Shown: positions 19,880-32,854 of the stretch, piece after piece
How the letters are laid out: each line of letters opens with the position of its first letter
Numbering within the stretch: position 1 is the first letter of the stretch
Assembly (NCBI GenBank): GCA_034770075.1
Contig: CM068385.1
Coordinates: 47,824,721 to 47,888,720, forward strand
Length of the DNA stretch: 64,000 nucleotides
Direction: 5' to 3'
From: Aralia elata
Taxonomy: Eukaryota > Streptophyta > Magnoliopsida > Apiales > Araliaceae
Translations under genes and position numbers: made by a program
The notes under the pieces: generated by a model
Databases searched by the model: none
Told to the model about the DNA's origin: nothing
What the model saw: only the letters and a program-made list of their open reading frames with translations

Positions 19880-20533
19880 CTAATTAGTGTTGATGTTATG
19901 GCTGTTGTTGTTACCGCTGTCCCATTTTCTCTTTCCCGAATTGCTTCCACCGCTACTGCCACCTCCACGGTAGTCTCCCCCACTCTTCTTGTTCTTCTTA
20001 TGTTGGTTTGGGGCTTCAATCCCTCCTTCGGCGATGATGGCTTTTTCCAGCAGTGCACTAAAAGTTTCGATCTGGAGAACGGCTACCTTATTATACAACC
20101 ATGGTTTCAGCCCTTGTTTGAACCTTTGCGTATTCAGCTCTTCAGTACTTACGTGAAGCGGTGCAAAACGCGCAAGTTCATTGAATTTGGCGGCGTACTG
20201 AGCCACCGTCATGTCTCCTTGCTTGAGCTCTAGGAATTTCACCACCATTTGCCTTTCCATGCTCTTTGGGAAATAGTTCTCGAAGAATAATTCCTTGAAC
20301 TTGTCCCATGATATCACTCCTTCGCCTGCTCGTTGTTGGTTAGCCTCCCACCAATAATTTGCTTCTCCTTTCATCATATATGTGGCAAATATTGTCTTCT
20401 GGTCATCCCCCACGCATGCGATGATGAAAGCCTTCTCCATTTCCTTCACCCAAGACTGGTCGTAGCGAGTTCTAAATGCTGTCTTTGGTACATCCTCTGG
20501 CCTCACCTTCAACTGATGATAACCAGTCCTCAA
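19880..20533 (-). pseudogene. Chimeric RT-Gag ORF created at the duplication junction
   Basis: A 217-codon open frame. The first 24 residues (MRTGYHQLKVRPEDVPKT...) are reverse transcriptase of element A; from SWVKEMEKAF onward it is the Gag of element B, through MKGEANYWWEANQ, KFLELKQGDMTVAQY and a Gly/Ser/Asn-rich basic tail to TAG at 19880-19882. The junction is at 20457-20460 and keeps frame by chance. B's Gag N terminus (about 80 residues) is lost. The initiating Met is an internal RT residue and no promoter is apparent, so expression is doubtful. Confidence 0.85.
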
Positions 20534-21088
20534 ATCAATCTTTGAAAAATACTTCGCTCATTTAAGTTGATCAAACAGATCGTCTATTCTCAGTAATGGA
20601 TACTTGTTCTTAATTGTCACCTTATTCAATTCCCTATAATCCATGCATAACCTCATCGATCCATCCTTCTTCTTTACAAACAACACCGGTGCAACCCACG
20701 GAGATACGCTAGGTTGAATGTACTTCTTGTCCAACAAATCCTACAGTTGAACCATTAACTCTTTCATTTCTACTGGAGCCATCCTATACGGTGCTTTCGA
20801 TATTGGTGTTATCCCCGGTACTAAATCAATTACAAACTCTATCTCTCGGTCTTGTGGAAGTCCTGACAATTCCTCTAGAAAGACATCCCCAAAGTCGTTA
20901 ACTATAGGTATCTATCCCATGTCAGAATTCACCATCCTTGTATCCGCTACATGAGCCAAATAACCTTCACATCCTTTTTGTAACATCTTCCTGGCCTGCA
21001 CCATTGTCAGACAACTCGTTTGTCTTGGCGACTTGCTACCATAAAATACAACCTTAGACTTATTTGGTGTCTTAAGGCGTATACTCTT
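20461..21088 (-). pseudogene. pol: Element A reverse transcriptase N-terminal half (second copy, truncated)
   Basis: Copy of 6515-7142: linker and RT fingers up to FRTRY, then cut by the duplication junction. It holds the same internal TAG and TGA stops as the first copy. The catalytic FIDD motif is not included. Confidence 0.88.
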
Positions 21089-21463
21089 CTACAGACAGTC
21101 TATAACTGCCTCATGGTTAAATAACCAATCCATTCCTAGGATCACATCAAATTCTCCTAAGCGTATCGGAACTAAATTCACGCTTAACTTATGTCCCCTT
21201 ATTTCCACACAACAATTTCTATGGATAAACTCTACAGGGATCACTTCTTTGTTTACAACCTCTATATTCATTGGGTTTTCTAACTTTTCACGAGATAAGT
21301 TTAACCTTATAGCAAATTCATCAGATATAAAAGAACAAGTAGCTCCCAAATCAAATAATACATACGCATTCATATTATTGATCAGAATGTTACCTGACAC
21401 CACCTCCTTGGATGCCACTGCATCATGCACAGTCATGTTAAAGGTTCTAGCTGTTGGCTTGCT
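21089..21463 (-). pseudogene. pol: Element A protease (second copy)
   Basis: Same as 7143-7517, with the inactive FDLGATCSF motif; one visible amino-acid difference (HRNCC here, HRNCF in the first copy). Bounded by the same TAG codons. Confidence 0.87.
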
Positions 21464-22531
21464 CTACTGTGCTGGCCCTCTAATGGTTAGTTTGGTGTTA
21501 CTACCCTTATTGCCACTTCCTCCATCAGTATTCTTCTTCAAAGGACAATCCTTGAATCTATGTCCTGTTCCTCCACATGAAAAACAACCACCTTTCTTTG
21601 GCTTAGGATAATTGGGCGAAATATGCCCTTCCTGTCCACAACTGTAACATACATTCTTACCCCTCATACACTCTCCCGAGTGATATTTTCCACATTTCCT
21701 ACATGTTGGCTTCTTCTGTTATACACTTCCTTGCTGACTCTCTGAATTATTACCCCCACTGTTCCACTTACGCTTCTTACTGTTGCTACCACCGTTACTG
21801 GCATTCGAATTTCCTCCTTCAACCTTCTTCTTATTCTTCTCGCGATTATACTTTGATACTGCTTCGCTCCCACCTTCTGCAATGAGAGCTTTCTCCAATA
21901 GAGTCGAAAAGGTAGTAATTTGCAACACTGCCACTTTGCTATAAATCCATGGTTTTAAGCCATTCTCAAATCTACACGCCTTTCTTGCCTTTGTGTCCAC
22001 CTGATGTGGAGCGAATCTGGCTAACTCATTAAACTTGGCGGCGTATTTTGACACTGATATATTTTCCTGCTTCAGTTCTAGAAACTTCACCTCCATTCTT
22101 GCTTGCGTACTTTTTGAAAAATAGTTTTCGAAAAATAAAGTTTTAAACCTTTCCCATGCTACTACTCCTGCACCAGCTCTAGCTTGGTTAGATTTCCACC
22201 AGAAGTTTGCTTCTCCCTTCATTAGATAAGTCACAAATGTTGTCTTCTGTTCTTCGACAACTCTCGCAATGACAAAGGTTTTCTCTATCTTTTTTATCCA
22301 TGTTTGTGCTTCAATGGGGTCAGTTGTCCCCATAAACTCTGGCGGACCTACTACCTTAAAGTCTTTAAAATTCGCTAATTGATTCCCTGGCGGATTTCCT
22401 GCAGCTAGTGCTCGATTATGTATAGCCTCTACTAGCATGTTAACAAAGTCTTGCATTGGGGTTGCTTGACCTCCTTCGTCATTATTGAATTCATCTATCA
22501 TTCGACGTCGTTGTTCTCTTTTTGGCGGCAT
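21464..22531 (-). pseudogene. gag: Element A Gag (second copy)
   Basis: Same as 7518-8585, with ATG at 22531, the same TAA before the knuckles (21719-21721) and the same lost Cys in knuckle 2. One Lys codon in the PPEFKGTTDP region is Met here. The 154-bp leader 22532-22685 follows, again without a primer site. Confidence 0.88.
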
Positions 22532-22685
22532 TGTCTAAATAAACAAAACCTTAAGTTACTCTTTGAGTTTTATGTTATGCCATTGCTTATTAGTGTTAGC
22601 TTTTAAAATGTAATACGTACTTTAAACTTATATAATCATAATGTTGGACTTTGAAAATAGACAACATACTAACTTGATTCTCAAA

Positions 22686-25600
22686 TGTGACACCCCCAAA
22701 TTCAGGTACCAAATACTCCGAACTTGGTGCTCACGATCTACAACATCCAAACACCTTCAAGCAATATATGATAACTAAATGCGGAATAAATAATCATATA
22801 TTGATCATTTAGAAATGTTTATATATGGGTCCGAAGGTCTACAACCTTAAATAGCTACAACGCGAAATACAAAGAAACAATTAACGTAGCTTGAAATACG
22901 AAAGGGCCGAAGCTTAGACAAAACATAATAATGGACGGCGCGCCCCATACCGAAGCCTAGTACTTCTCACCTTCTCCTTGCCCTTATCTCTGCTCGAGCA
23001 CTCGGGCTGAACTGAAATGTTTCATGATATAGCAAGGGTGAGCAACGAGTTTGCTCAGCAAGTTTTCAATAAATGAGAGGGATATATCATGAATGAATAT
23101 GAATAACATCAGCATAGGTTAACAATTTCCACAAGTAACTGATGAATTAAGCGAACAATATAATCGAAGTTCAAATAAAGAAATGAAGATTGGTTATGTA
23201 CTGCCAACAGTCCAAGATACACTATGAACATACGCTAAGGCATCAACCACATTGTCTGACCTTTATTAGGTTGCCAACTAGAGAGTAAGTACTCAAGGGG
23301 ATCAACCTCTTGTGCCCATGAATATGCATACCATTTAACTCTGCCGCATACCGTCTTTCAGATACTTAGGTTACATCCCCATCATGGGGTCGTTCATCTC
23401 AATCTAAGAATTCATCCCAACAATGGGTTTGGACAGCTTTTCAAGTAATTATTATGCACATGCCTAGCCGAACAAGTAGCTTAGGCTTCTCTTTGAACAG
23501 TGCATGAATAGTCGAAGCTTTATGTTAGTACAGTTCAACCACGAAATCTGAGAACAAATGCACAGTGTGCGAATGCCAACGATATCGGGGTGGAATAATT
23601 CTTAAAGCAATTAGACCACTTAACACGTACTGGGAAATAGAGTTCAAACTTAATTTGAAGAACTTGCAACATAATATCAGAACCGTCATATAATACGAAG
23701 GGTATGAGGGTTCAGAATTTCAAAGCGGTGTAAGTTAGGAAGCATAGATATGCACAGCAGTATAACAAACTGTGTGGAAGAATACTAGCAAAGATATACA
23801 CAATAGTATAACAATTGATCCAAAAGTTCAAAGTGAGGGAACTTGCTCAATAATACTTGCACAACAACAATATATCTACACAAGTTGCTAGAAGTCAAGG
23901 GATCTTGCACAATTAAAGAGTGAAGTTCAGAAACTTGCCTGAATCGCTGCTCAACAATTTACTTTACGTTTCTGTTCGGTAAGCACCCTACATCATATGA
24001 TTCATTCTCTGATTAGACATAGCTATGCAGAAATAACATACCTAATAAATAAATATGAGCGACTCGCACTATCTATCCCATGGACCATTCCAACACTCTA
24101 CTGTCCGTTAGGACAACTCCACGATTGGTGATGTGACACCCCCAAATTCAGGTATCAAATACCCAAACTTGGTGCTCACGATCTACAACATCCAAACACC
24201 TTCAAGCAATATATGATAACTAAATGCGGAATAAATAATCATATATTGATCATTTAGAAAGGTTTACATATGGGTCCCAAGGTCTACAACCTTAAATAGC
24301 TACAACGCGAAATACAAAGAAAAAACTAACATAGCTTCAAATACAAAAGGGCCGAAGCTTAGACAAAACATAATAATGGACGGCGCGCCCATCCGAAGCC
24401 TAGTACTTCACCTTCTCCTTGCCCTTATCTCTGCTCGAGCACTCGGGCTGAACTGAAATGTTTCATGATATAGCAAAGGTGAGCAACGAGTTTGCTCAGC
24501 AAGTTTTCAATAAATGAGAGGGATATATCATGAATGAATATGAATAACATCAGCATAGGTTAACAATTTCCACAAGTAACTGATGAATTAAGCGAACAAT
24601 ATAATCGAAGTTCAAATAAAGAAATGAAGATTGGTTATGTACTGCCAACAGTCCAAGATACACTATGAACATACGCTAAGGCATTAGCCACATTGTCTGA
24701 CCCTTATTAGGTTGCTAACTAGAGAGTAATTACTCAAAGGGATCAGCCTCTTGTACCCATGAATATGCATACCATTTAGCTCTGCTGTGTACCGTCTTTC
24801 AGATACTTAGGTTACATCCCCATCATGGGGTCATTCATCTCAGTCTAAGAATCCATCCCAACAACGGGTTTGGATAGCTTTTCAAAGTAATTATCATGCA
24901 TATGCCTAGCCGAACAAGTGGCTTAGGTTTCTCTTTGAACAGTGCATGAACAGCCAAAACTTTGTCTTAGTATAGTTCAATAACTGAACCGAGGACAAAT
25001 GCACAGTGTGCGAATGCCAACGATATCAGGGTGGAATAATACTTAAAGCAATTAGACCACTTAACACGTACTGGGAAATAGAGTTCAAACATAATTTGAA
25101 GAACTTGCAACATAATATCAGAACCGTCATATAATACGAAGGGTATGAGGGTTCAGAATTTCAAAGTGGTGTAAGTTAGGAAGCATAGATATGCACAGCA
25201 GTATAACAAACTGTGTGGAAGAATACTAGCAAGGATATATACAATAGTATAACAATTGTTCCAAAAGCTCAAAGCAAGGGAACTTACTCCATAATACTTG
25301 CACAACAATAATATATTTACACAAGTTGGTAGAAGTCAAGGGAACTTGCCCAATTAAAGAGTGAAGTTCAAAAACTTGCCTGAATCACTGCTTAACAATT
25401 TTCTCTACGTTTTTGTTCGGTAAGCACCCTACAACATATGATTCATTCTCTGATTAGACATTTCTATGCAAAAATAACATACATAATAAATAAATATGAG
25501 CGACTCGCACTATCAATCCCATGGACCATTCCAACACTCTACTGTCCGATAGGACAGCTCCACGATCGGTGAGGGTTCGGCTATCTTAGTCTACGGATGC

Positions 25601-26865
25601 CGAACGGCTTTAGGGTCCCATCGGGATTCAGAAACAGTTCAAGGTACACTTGTTAGTCGATTCGGGATAGTATTGGGTCTTACCGACTTTCTACTACCGA
25701 CCAGACTTTGGCTTCGAGTTATGACTTTGGAAGTCGGGTCCGAGCCATATAGATATCAGGGGTTCGGCTTCGGGTTTAGTATTAAACTAAACCCATAGCA
25801 AAGGCTACGACCTTCTGGTTTGACTACAGATTCCTCTGTAGAAATTATCTTATAGTCTGGTAGTATACTTCGGGTCTGGTCGACCCTTCTGCCGACAAAA
25901 TCTTGGCTTCCGGGCTCCAGGTCGAAAACCTTTCGTGGGTTGAGAGTCTCTTCGGGGTCGGACGTGAGTTTGGTTTGGCTTCAGGGAGCCAAACGTTTAG
26001 ACCTCACTGATGTTATAAGGCTTCGACTTCGAAGGTCAGGTTTAGACATTACTGATACTAGGGGTTTGGGTCTGACGACTATTCTCCTAACAAGGTTTGA
26101 TTTCAGATTCCACTTCGGAAATCACTCCACAGCCTAGGGTCGGGTAACTATCATTACCTAACCCTATTACTTAGGTCCATGAGTTCGGGGTGAGGTGGCG
26201 AACCTCACCGGACGACTCTGGCATCCCCATCCGACTCTTAACATCTTGTTCGGATATGGTAACTAAGGTCTATACTATGACTCGGGTTTTATTCATGCTT
26301 TGACTATGTATTAAAATAATACAAGACATAGTAACTACCACCGCCATAACGACTCAACTTGTGTTGGTTGACTCATCCAGCAATGACTTAGTGAAAGGAA
26401 ATCCAACCGGACAAGGGAGATACATGCTGAGAATCAAGAGAAAGAGTCTTACCTCTTCTAGTGTCCGACTACTAACCTTCTAGCTTCTGAACTCTGACTG
26501 TCCCTCCAAACGGCAAAAATACCTCTCAAAGTAACTCTTACCGCACTATCTCTCTCTAGGATCAATTTTGAATAACTTAGCAAGCTTTCTCAAAAGAATA
26601 GGGTCTCTATTTATAGGAAAAATATTACCCCGGCGATGGTCATTATTCAGGCATGAGGACTAGTTCATAACGGTATTACCCGTTGGTTATTCAGGTTTAG
26701 GTGAAAAGTTTCACCAACCGAGCTCCTCAGTCATCCCCATTAATCATGGTTTAGGCTTTAACCGGCGCAATAGGCGGAATAGGCCACTGGCCCGGTGCAG
26801 CGCCTCAAACTTGAACGCAACGACAAGTTATTAAGTCAGCTTTCAACAGAGAACCACGTGGTCGG
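22686..26865 (-). mobile_element. A/C-family LTR, second copy (interrupted by B)
   Basis: Second copy of 8740-12905, with the tandem 1.44-kb LTR ends at 22686-24131 and 24132-25568, TATA at 26608-26615 and the hairpin zone at about 25575-26130. It ends in the target duplication GTCGG (26861-26865) of element B and resumes after B at 39282. Small expansions relative to the first copy include ACTACCG for ACCG near 25693 and ACCACCGCC for ACCGCC near 26337. Confidence 0.88.
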
Positions 26866-29800
26866 TGTGACGCCCCCAAATCCGGGTCACCTGAGCCACG
26901 GACCTGGTTCATCACTATCTAATACCAAAATGATACAATCAATAACTTAAAGCGGAATAAAGGAATATTTACATTGATATAACATAAATAAACCTGACCT
27001 AAGTCTCGAAAACCAATACTATTACAAAAACATAACATAATACAAAAGGGTAAATATGTCTTAATAGAAACGGTAATTCTAGAACAACAAAATACACTAA
27101 TCAGTAGCTTTCCCCTTTCCCTTATCTTTTCCTGAGCTCTCGCCACGTGCCGCACTAACTGAAATGTTTTAAGGAAAGCAAGGGTGAGCAACAAATTGCC
27201 CCACAAGTATAATAGCAGTGAATAATCACATGAATAACTTTATAGCTCTAAGGAGTAAAAATTTAGCTAACACAAGGAAATAAACAACTTCTTTCATCAC
27301 CGTTATAGTGGCCACTAAGGACCGAAGGCTTTCTGAAGTATCCAAGGATTTCAAAGTTTCCCGAAGAAGGGAACTATTCAATACTGAGGGTGCACCAAGG
27401 AACAGAACTCTATTCTAGAATTACTGGAAAATTCATCTGATAATCCACAAAACTGGTACAATAGGTGATCAGCCTAAAATACCTGGCGTTATGCATAAGC
27501 CTTACATTTTCTATTTACGCGTGTGTCGGTTCCCCGACGTTTATACAATTTCCCCTGCTGTGAGGGTTGTTCTACTCAGCTTTACATGGGAGTCCAGACC
27601 AAAACAATTTGATCGGACAATTTTACTTAACAACAATAATAGTTGGAGGACTTTAACCTCACTTTAGTAACCAAATCAATAAGTGTCTGGCTGAAACAAT
27701 TAGCCTTGACATAGCTTTTAAACAGCCTATGGAATAAAAAACTTTAAGGTTCAACAACATGCATGATAGCATTAAAAATATCTTGAATGAATAACAATTC
27801 GTAATCTTTGGAATCACACAATATATAACATTGCATGAAATGGGCTTTCATTGCAATACTTGAATAAAAGTATGATACTAGCACACTAATTGCTAAATTG
27901 ATAAGTAATTTGAACGGAGTCAAGAAGCTCAATAAGCTTGCTCAATAAATAACATTTTGCTCGAATATAATTTTGAGTAGGGTAAGTAAACTTGCACAAT
28001 AATAACTGAATAAGATAGCAGACTTGCTCGATAGATAAATGAATTCGAAACTTGCCCAATAAATAAATAGAGTATGGAAAACTCGCACAATTAAATAGGA
28101 GTTGTATGAGTTAGGAAACTTGCCTTCTACGTGCGTTAATATCTTGACGTTAATCATCCGTCAAAAATATCCTACACAGTTCATTAAAATCATCGTAAAT
28201 ATTAGTCACATAAGGACTAGGTTCATTACAGTCATCACATCATTAAAATACATTGATTGCCACTACGCTTACCCAGTCGGGGGTCAAGGGGCAGCGCCCC
28301 CTGGAAACCAAGCGTAATTTTCAATCAGTTTATTCAATTTACGCCTTAAGACAACATCATTTAGGTCGACACGAGTATAAATTAAACACATACAGCTTTA
28401 ACAAGATATAAGCGTTTTTAATCATTTTGTACAAAAATATAAGTTTTAGACTCGCGGGAAAATTTACTGGGTTCGACCCGATCCGGCCCGACCCGACCGG
28501 GTCCGGTCCGGCCTGACTCAACCTGGTCCAGCCCGACCCGACCCGGACCAGTCACCATGCAGTAGCAGTTGTAGTAGCGAACTGCAGTTCCTGCAAGCAG
28601 CGATACAGTCATACCTCGCCTTGCTCCAGCTGCTATATCTCCCCTAAACTCGATCAATTTCATCCCTTACGGACTCTATGGATTCCTAAGACACAAGGCT
28701 ACAACATATCACAAATTCAGGACGACCCATAATCATTAACATGACCAAATCCTGAGCTAAAACATAAATTGCATGCTCTGTTTTTCGCAACCATGAAATA
28801 TCTCACACAAATGGCTACTGTGACTTCATTTAAGCATCATTTTGGTTCATTCAAATTGGTATATCTTCACAACTGATAGAAGTACAATATTCCAATAACA
28901 AACCATCAAAATAATCACAACATCTAGGCTTTATAGTCCTCTAATTGTCCGAAGGTCCCAAACAGTCCATTAATGTCCATTATCTTCCTCCTTAAGCTTG
29001 GGTACGAATCATTCTTTGTTTTTGTTTCACTTTGAAGGTGTTAATGGTTTATATAGCTTCATAAGAACCTCCATGATAGATTCAACACAACCAATAACAA
29101 CAAAAATTAACAAAATCCAACCCGCAAGCATGAAAGAAATGGGTTGTAGTTTGATTACCTCTTCTTGTTGGCTTCGGGTAGGTTGAGATGTCTTGCTAGG
29201 CTGCTCTTCTCCTTGCTTGTTTCTGCTGATACCTCCTTTCCGCTTCTCCTTGGTTGCCTTCTCCGTTCTTGTCGCACACATACAAACACACACGCACATT
29301 TACTCTCCCTCTAGCTGCAGTGAGCTTTTTGCTTAGCAAAATAACTATCTCTCCCTCATAAGTTGCAAACAGATGGGTATGGCTGGAATGGAGGCGGAAA
29401 ATGAGCTGAGGGGAATAAGGAGAATGCTTCGGGAGCATATGGAATGTATAGGTATGCAGAAGGAAAATGGTTTACCCGAGCCATTGGAATTGATATTAAG
29501 GCAAAGTGTTAACAGCCCCATGCATTGTGTACTGTGCTTGCTGATTCCTTTCCCCTGGTTGGCTTTCAATATACACGTGGCCTCCCCCAATTGGTTGGAG
29601 GCTTAAATGTCTCTCAACCAATTAATTCGAATACACAGATAAATATACCCGAATATTCCCACTTTTGTACCCAAATTTGGTAAATAACTCTACCCAAAAT
29701 TAAAATGGGTACTCCCATAAATTATTGGGACACGTAAAAATATTTATTATGGGATTTTCCCATTTATTCGGAACACCCATGCCATACATTTCGGATAGGG

Positions 29801-30165
29801 ATTAAATCACGTATCAGCCCCAATAAAATTTCTAACACTTGAAAAAATTATTCCTCCACATATATGCCTCCTTTAAATTAAGAAAAATCGAAATAGACGA
29901 AGAAGTTCGGGTGTGAATAGTGCTCGTGAATAGTACCTCGGGAAGCGGATCCCCCTAATAGTTAATTATGCGATTTTTTTTTTCCGAGGAAACAATTTAT
30001 TCGCACCAATAACACCAGGACACATAAAATTTAATACATGCACATTTTCTAGGCTGCAACACAACTCTAAGCACGTAACATAGATTAATATAAATAAAAA
30101 TAAAAATTCATTTTATTCATACATAACTCGGGTTACAAGGAAATCTAAAATTCCCGATCGGTACA
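26866..30165 (-). mobile_element. 3' LTR of element B (second copy)
   Basis: 3,300 bp. Minus-strand start TGTACCGATCGGG, end GGGGGCGTCACA. TATATAAACC at 29046-29055; palindrome GAACTGCAGTTC at 28579-28590; stem-loop at 27186-27201. Shares with the first copy a CAGTTGTAGTAG segment beside the palindrome that the 5' LTR lacks. Confidence 0.92.
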
Positions 30166-30184
30166 TTCTCCCTCCCTTATAAGG
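30166..30184 (-). other. Polypurine tract of element B
   Basis: Minus-strand AAGGGAGGGAGAA abutting the 3' LTR start. Confidence 0.85.
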
Positions 30185-30212
30185 ATTCTGTCTCCAGAAT
30201 CACCGTACAAGG

Positions 30213-30834
30213 TTAAACAAAAAGTTGAGGGTAATTCTCCTTCATCTTATCTTCCAACTCCCATGTAGCCTCCTCGGTATTGTGGTTCCGCCAAACTACC
30301 TTCACAGAAGGTATAACCTTATTTCTTAATACTTGCTCCTTCCTATCAATTATCTGAATAGGAATTTCTTTCGTACGTAAGATCCTTCTCTATTTGAACG
30401 GGCTCATAGGATATAACGTGCTTATAATCGGGCTTGTATGGTCGTAGCACTGAGACATGGAACACATTGTGGATATGCTCCAGTTCAGGAGGCAAGGCTA
30501 CCTCGTACGCCACTTCACCCACTCTTCTCAATACTTCGAACGGTCCTACGAACCTTGGGCTCAACTTTCCCTTCTTCCCAAAACATATCTTCCCTTTTCA
30601 GGGAGACACTTTCAGAAACACGTAGCTGCCGACATCGAAGTCTCTCGTCTGGCGATGTTGATCAGCATACTTCTTTTGTAGGTCTTGGGCTGCAACTAGT
30701 CTTGCCCTGATCACTTTGACCACTTCGGCTGTCTGTTGTACCAACTCGGGTCCCAACAGTCGTCGTTCGCCAACCTCATCCCAACTTAACGGTGTTCTGC
30801 ACTTCCTCCCATATAGGGCTTCATACGGCGGCAT
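30213..30834 (-). pseudogene. pol: Element B integrase C terminus and chromodomain (second copy)
   Basis: As 16238-16858, with the same TGA after FLKVSP, plus a private one-base insertion in a T run near 30370 that shifts the frame after KDLTYE, so the chromodomain is out of frame here. The TAA at the natural end is 30213-30215. Confidence 0.86.
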
Positions 30835-31766
30835 ACCGATACTTGCATGATAGCGTCTGTATCGTTCGTTTGCTCTGTCTGTCAGTTTGAGGATGGTAAG
30901 CAGTACTTAGTCGCAACTGTGTTCCCATTCTCTCTTGCAAACTCTTCCAAAATTTTGATGTGAAGCGTGGATCTCGATCTGAGACAATTGACACTGGCAC
31001 TCCATGTCGCGAAATAATTTCCTTTATGTACAACTTGGCTAACTGGTTCAAATTGAATCAGATTTTTATCGGTAGAGAGTGTGCTGATTTTGTCAATCGG
31101 TCTACGATAACCCAAATGGCATCACAACCTTTTTTGTGTAACTGGAAGTCCTACCACGAAATCCATGGTGATGTGCTCCCATTTCTATTCTGGTATATTT
31201 AGTGGCTGAAGTAACCCACTCAGTCTCTGATGTTCCGCTTTGACTTGTTGACAGGTGAGACACTTGCTGACGCACTCTGCTACGTCCTGCTTCATGTTGG
31301 GCCACCAAAAATATTGATGAAGATCCCGGTACATTTTTATGCTTCCTGGGTGAACATAATATGCTGAATTATGTGCTTCATGTAAGATCTCATCTCTTAA
31401 TTCAGTCACGGCTAGCACCCACACTCGTTCCTCGTATCTTAAGATACCATCTTTATCCATTCGAAATTTCTCTTCCTCATTTTCTGCGATCCTTTTCTGT
31501 ATCCTTTCACATTCTTCATCCCTTTCCTGTGCTTCTTTCACTTTGTCGAGTAAGGTCGGACGAGCCTCAATTACGAATAACTTCTCTGCTGCCTCTGTCG
31601 GACTTTTCACCTTGATCTCCAGTCTCGCCATTTCCCGTATTAGCTCCTCGTGAGTTGTCAACATACACAATTTCTCATTCCCCTTTCTACTCAATGCATC
31701 TGCTACTACGTTTGCCTTCCCTGGGTGATAAAGAATTTCACAGTCATAATCTTTGATTAATTCCAA
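30835..31766 (-). pseudogene. pol: Element B integrase (second copy)
   Basis: As 16859-17790: HHCC region intact, TAG for Trp before KWEH (31185-31187), +1 frameshift in the TQK codons, Lys at the catalytic Glu position, and the same roughly 30-codon deletion before YHASIGMPPYEAL. One visible difference is HPGSIKMY here versus HPGSTKMY in the first copy. Confidence 0.86.
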
Positions 31767-32854
31767 CCACCTCCGCTATCGCATGTTTAGCTCCTTCTGT
31801 GTGAAAATATATTTCAGACTCTTATGGTCCATGTATATCTCACATTTCTCCCCATAAAGGTAATGTCTCCAAATCTTCAATGCAAAAACGACAGCCGCTA
31901 ACTCCAAGTCATGGGTAGGGTATCGCTTCTCGTAATCCTTCAATTGTCGCGACACATACGCAATAACCTTGCCGTGTTGCATTAACACACAGCCAAGACC
32001 CTTGTGTGATGCATCACTATACACTACAAAATCTCCCTTATCGTCTGGTAAGGACAATGCAAGCTGCTTAACCGCTTTTTCAATTCTTGAAAACTGTCTT
32101 CGCACTTTTCAGACCACACAAATTTCACCGTCTTCCTCGTTAGATTGGTCAATGGGGTTGCTATTTTGGAAAAATCTTGGATAAATCTTCGATAGTACCC
32201 GGCTAACCCTAAGAAACTTCGTACTTCTGTCGGTGTCTTCTGTTGCTCCTAGTTACTAACTGCCTCCACCTTCGCAGGGTCCACTGAGATACCGTCTTTG
32301 TCGATCATATGCCCTAAAAATTGCACCTTTTCCATCCAGAATTCGCACTTGGAAAATTTCGCGTATAGCTTTTCCCTTCTCAGTGTCTCCAGTACTTGGC
32401 TCAGATGATCAGCGTGCTCTTTTTCGGTCTTTGAATAAATCAAAATGTCATCAATGAAAACTACTACGAACTTATCTAAGTACGGCTTCAGAATTCGGTT
32501 CATCAAGTCCATGAATGCTGCCGGCGCGTTAGTCAAACCGAAAGACATCACCAAAAACTCGTAGTGACCATATCTTATCCGAAACGCAGTTTTAGGTACA
32601 TCTTCCTTCCTTACTTTTAGCTAATGATATCCGGTCCTCAGATCTATCTTCGAGAAGTATCTGGCTCCCTTCAGTTGATCGAACAAGTCGTCGATTCTTG
32701 GCAATGGGTACTTATTCTTGATTGTTGATTTGTTCAACTCCCGGTAGTCGATACAGAGTCTCATTGATTCGTCCTTCTTCTTGGCAAACAAAACTGGTGC
32801 TCCCCATGGGGACACACTTGGCTGAATATACCCATTGTCCAGCAGTTCTTGAAG
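31767..32854 (-). pseudogene. pol: Element B reverse transcriptase and RNase H (second copy)
   Basis: RT with FIDDILIYS and RNase H with YSDASHKGLG, HDLELAA and YMDHKSL. Shares the TAG after DLRTGYH and the stop after KVEAVSN with the first copy, but lacks that copy's one-base insertion near 18585. The RNase H end reads ELNMR here before a frameshift, ELNMPIAEVV in the first copy. Confidence 0.86.

Larger units (their letters stand above)
6515..20459. repeat. 13.95-kb tandem duplication, unit 1
   Basis: Runs from inside element A's RT through its protease and gag, the A/C LTR, the 3' LTR and pol of B, into B's gag. It is repeated head to tail at 20461-34435 with few differences, mostly 1-3 bp indels and single substitutions (for example CTTAAACTC versus CATAAACTC in A gag). 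The left boundary is where 6515 onward matches 20461 onward. Confidence 0.93.

Noticed and set aside
12906..20459. First B copy as a separate insertion
   Set aside because: It has the same left flank GTCGG and surrounding LTR as the second copy, lacks a 5' LTR and ends at the duplication junction, so it is part of the tandem duplication.
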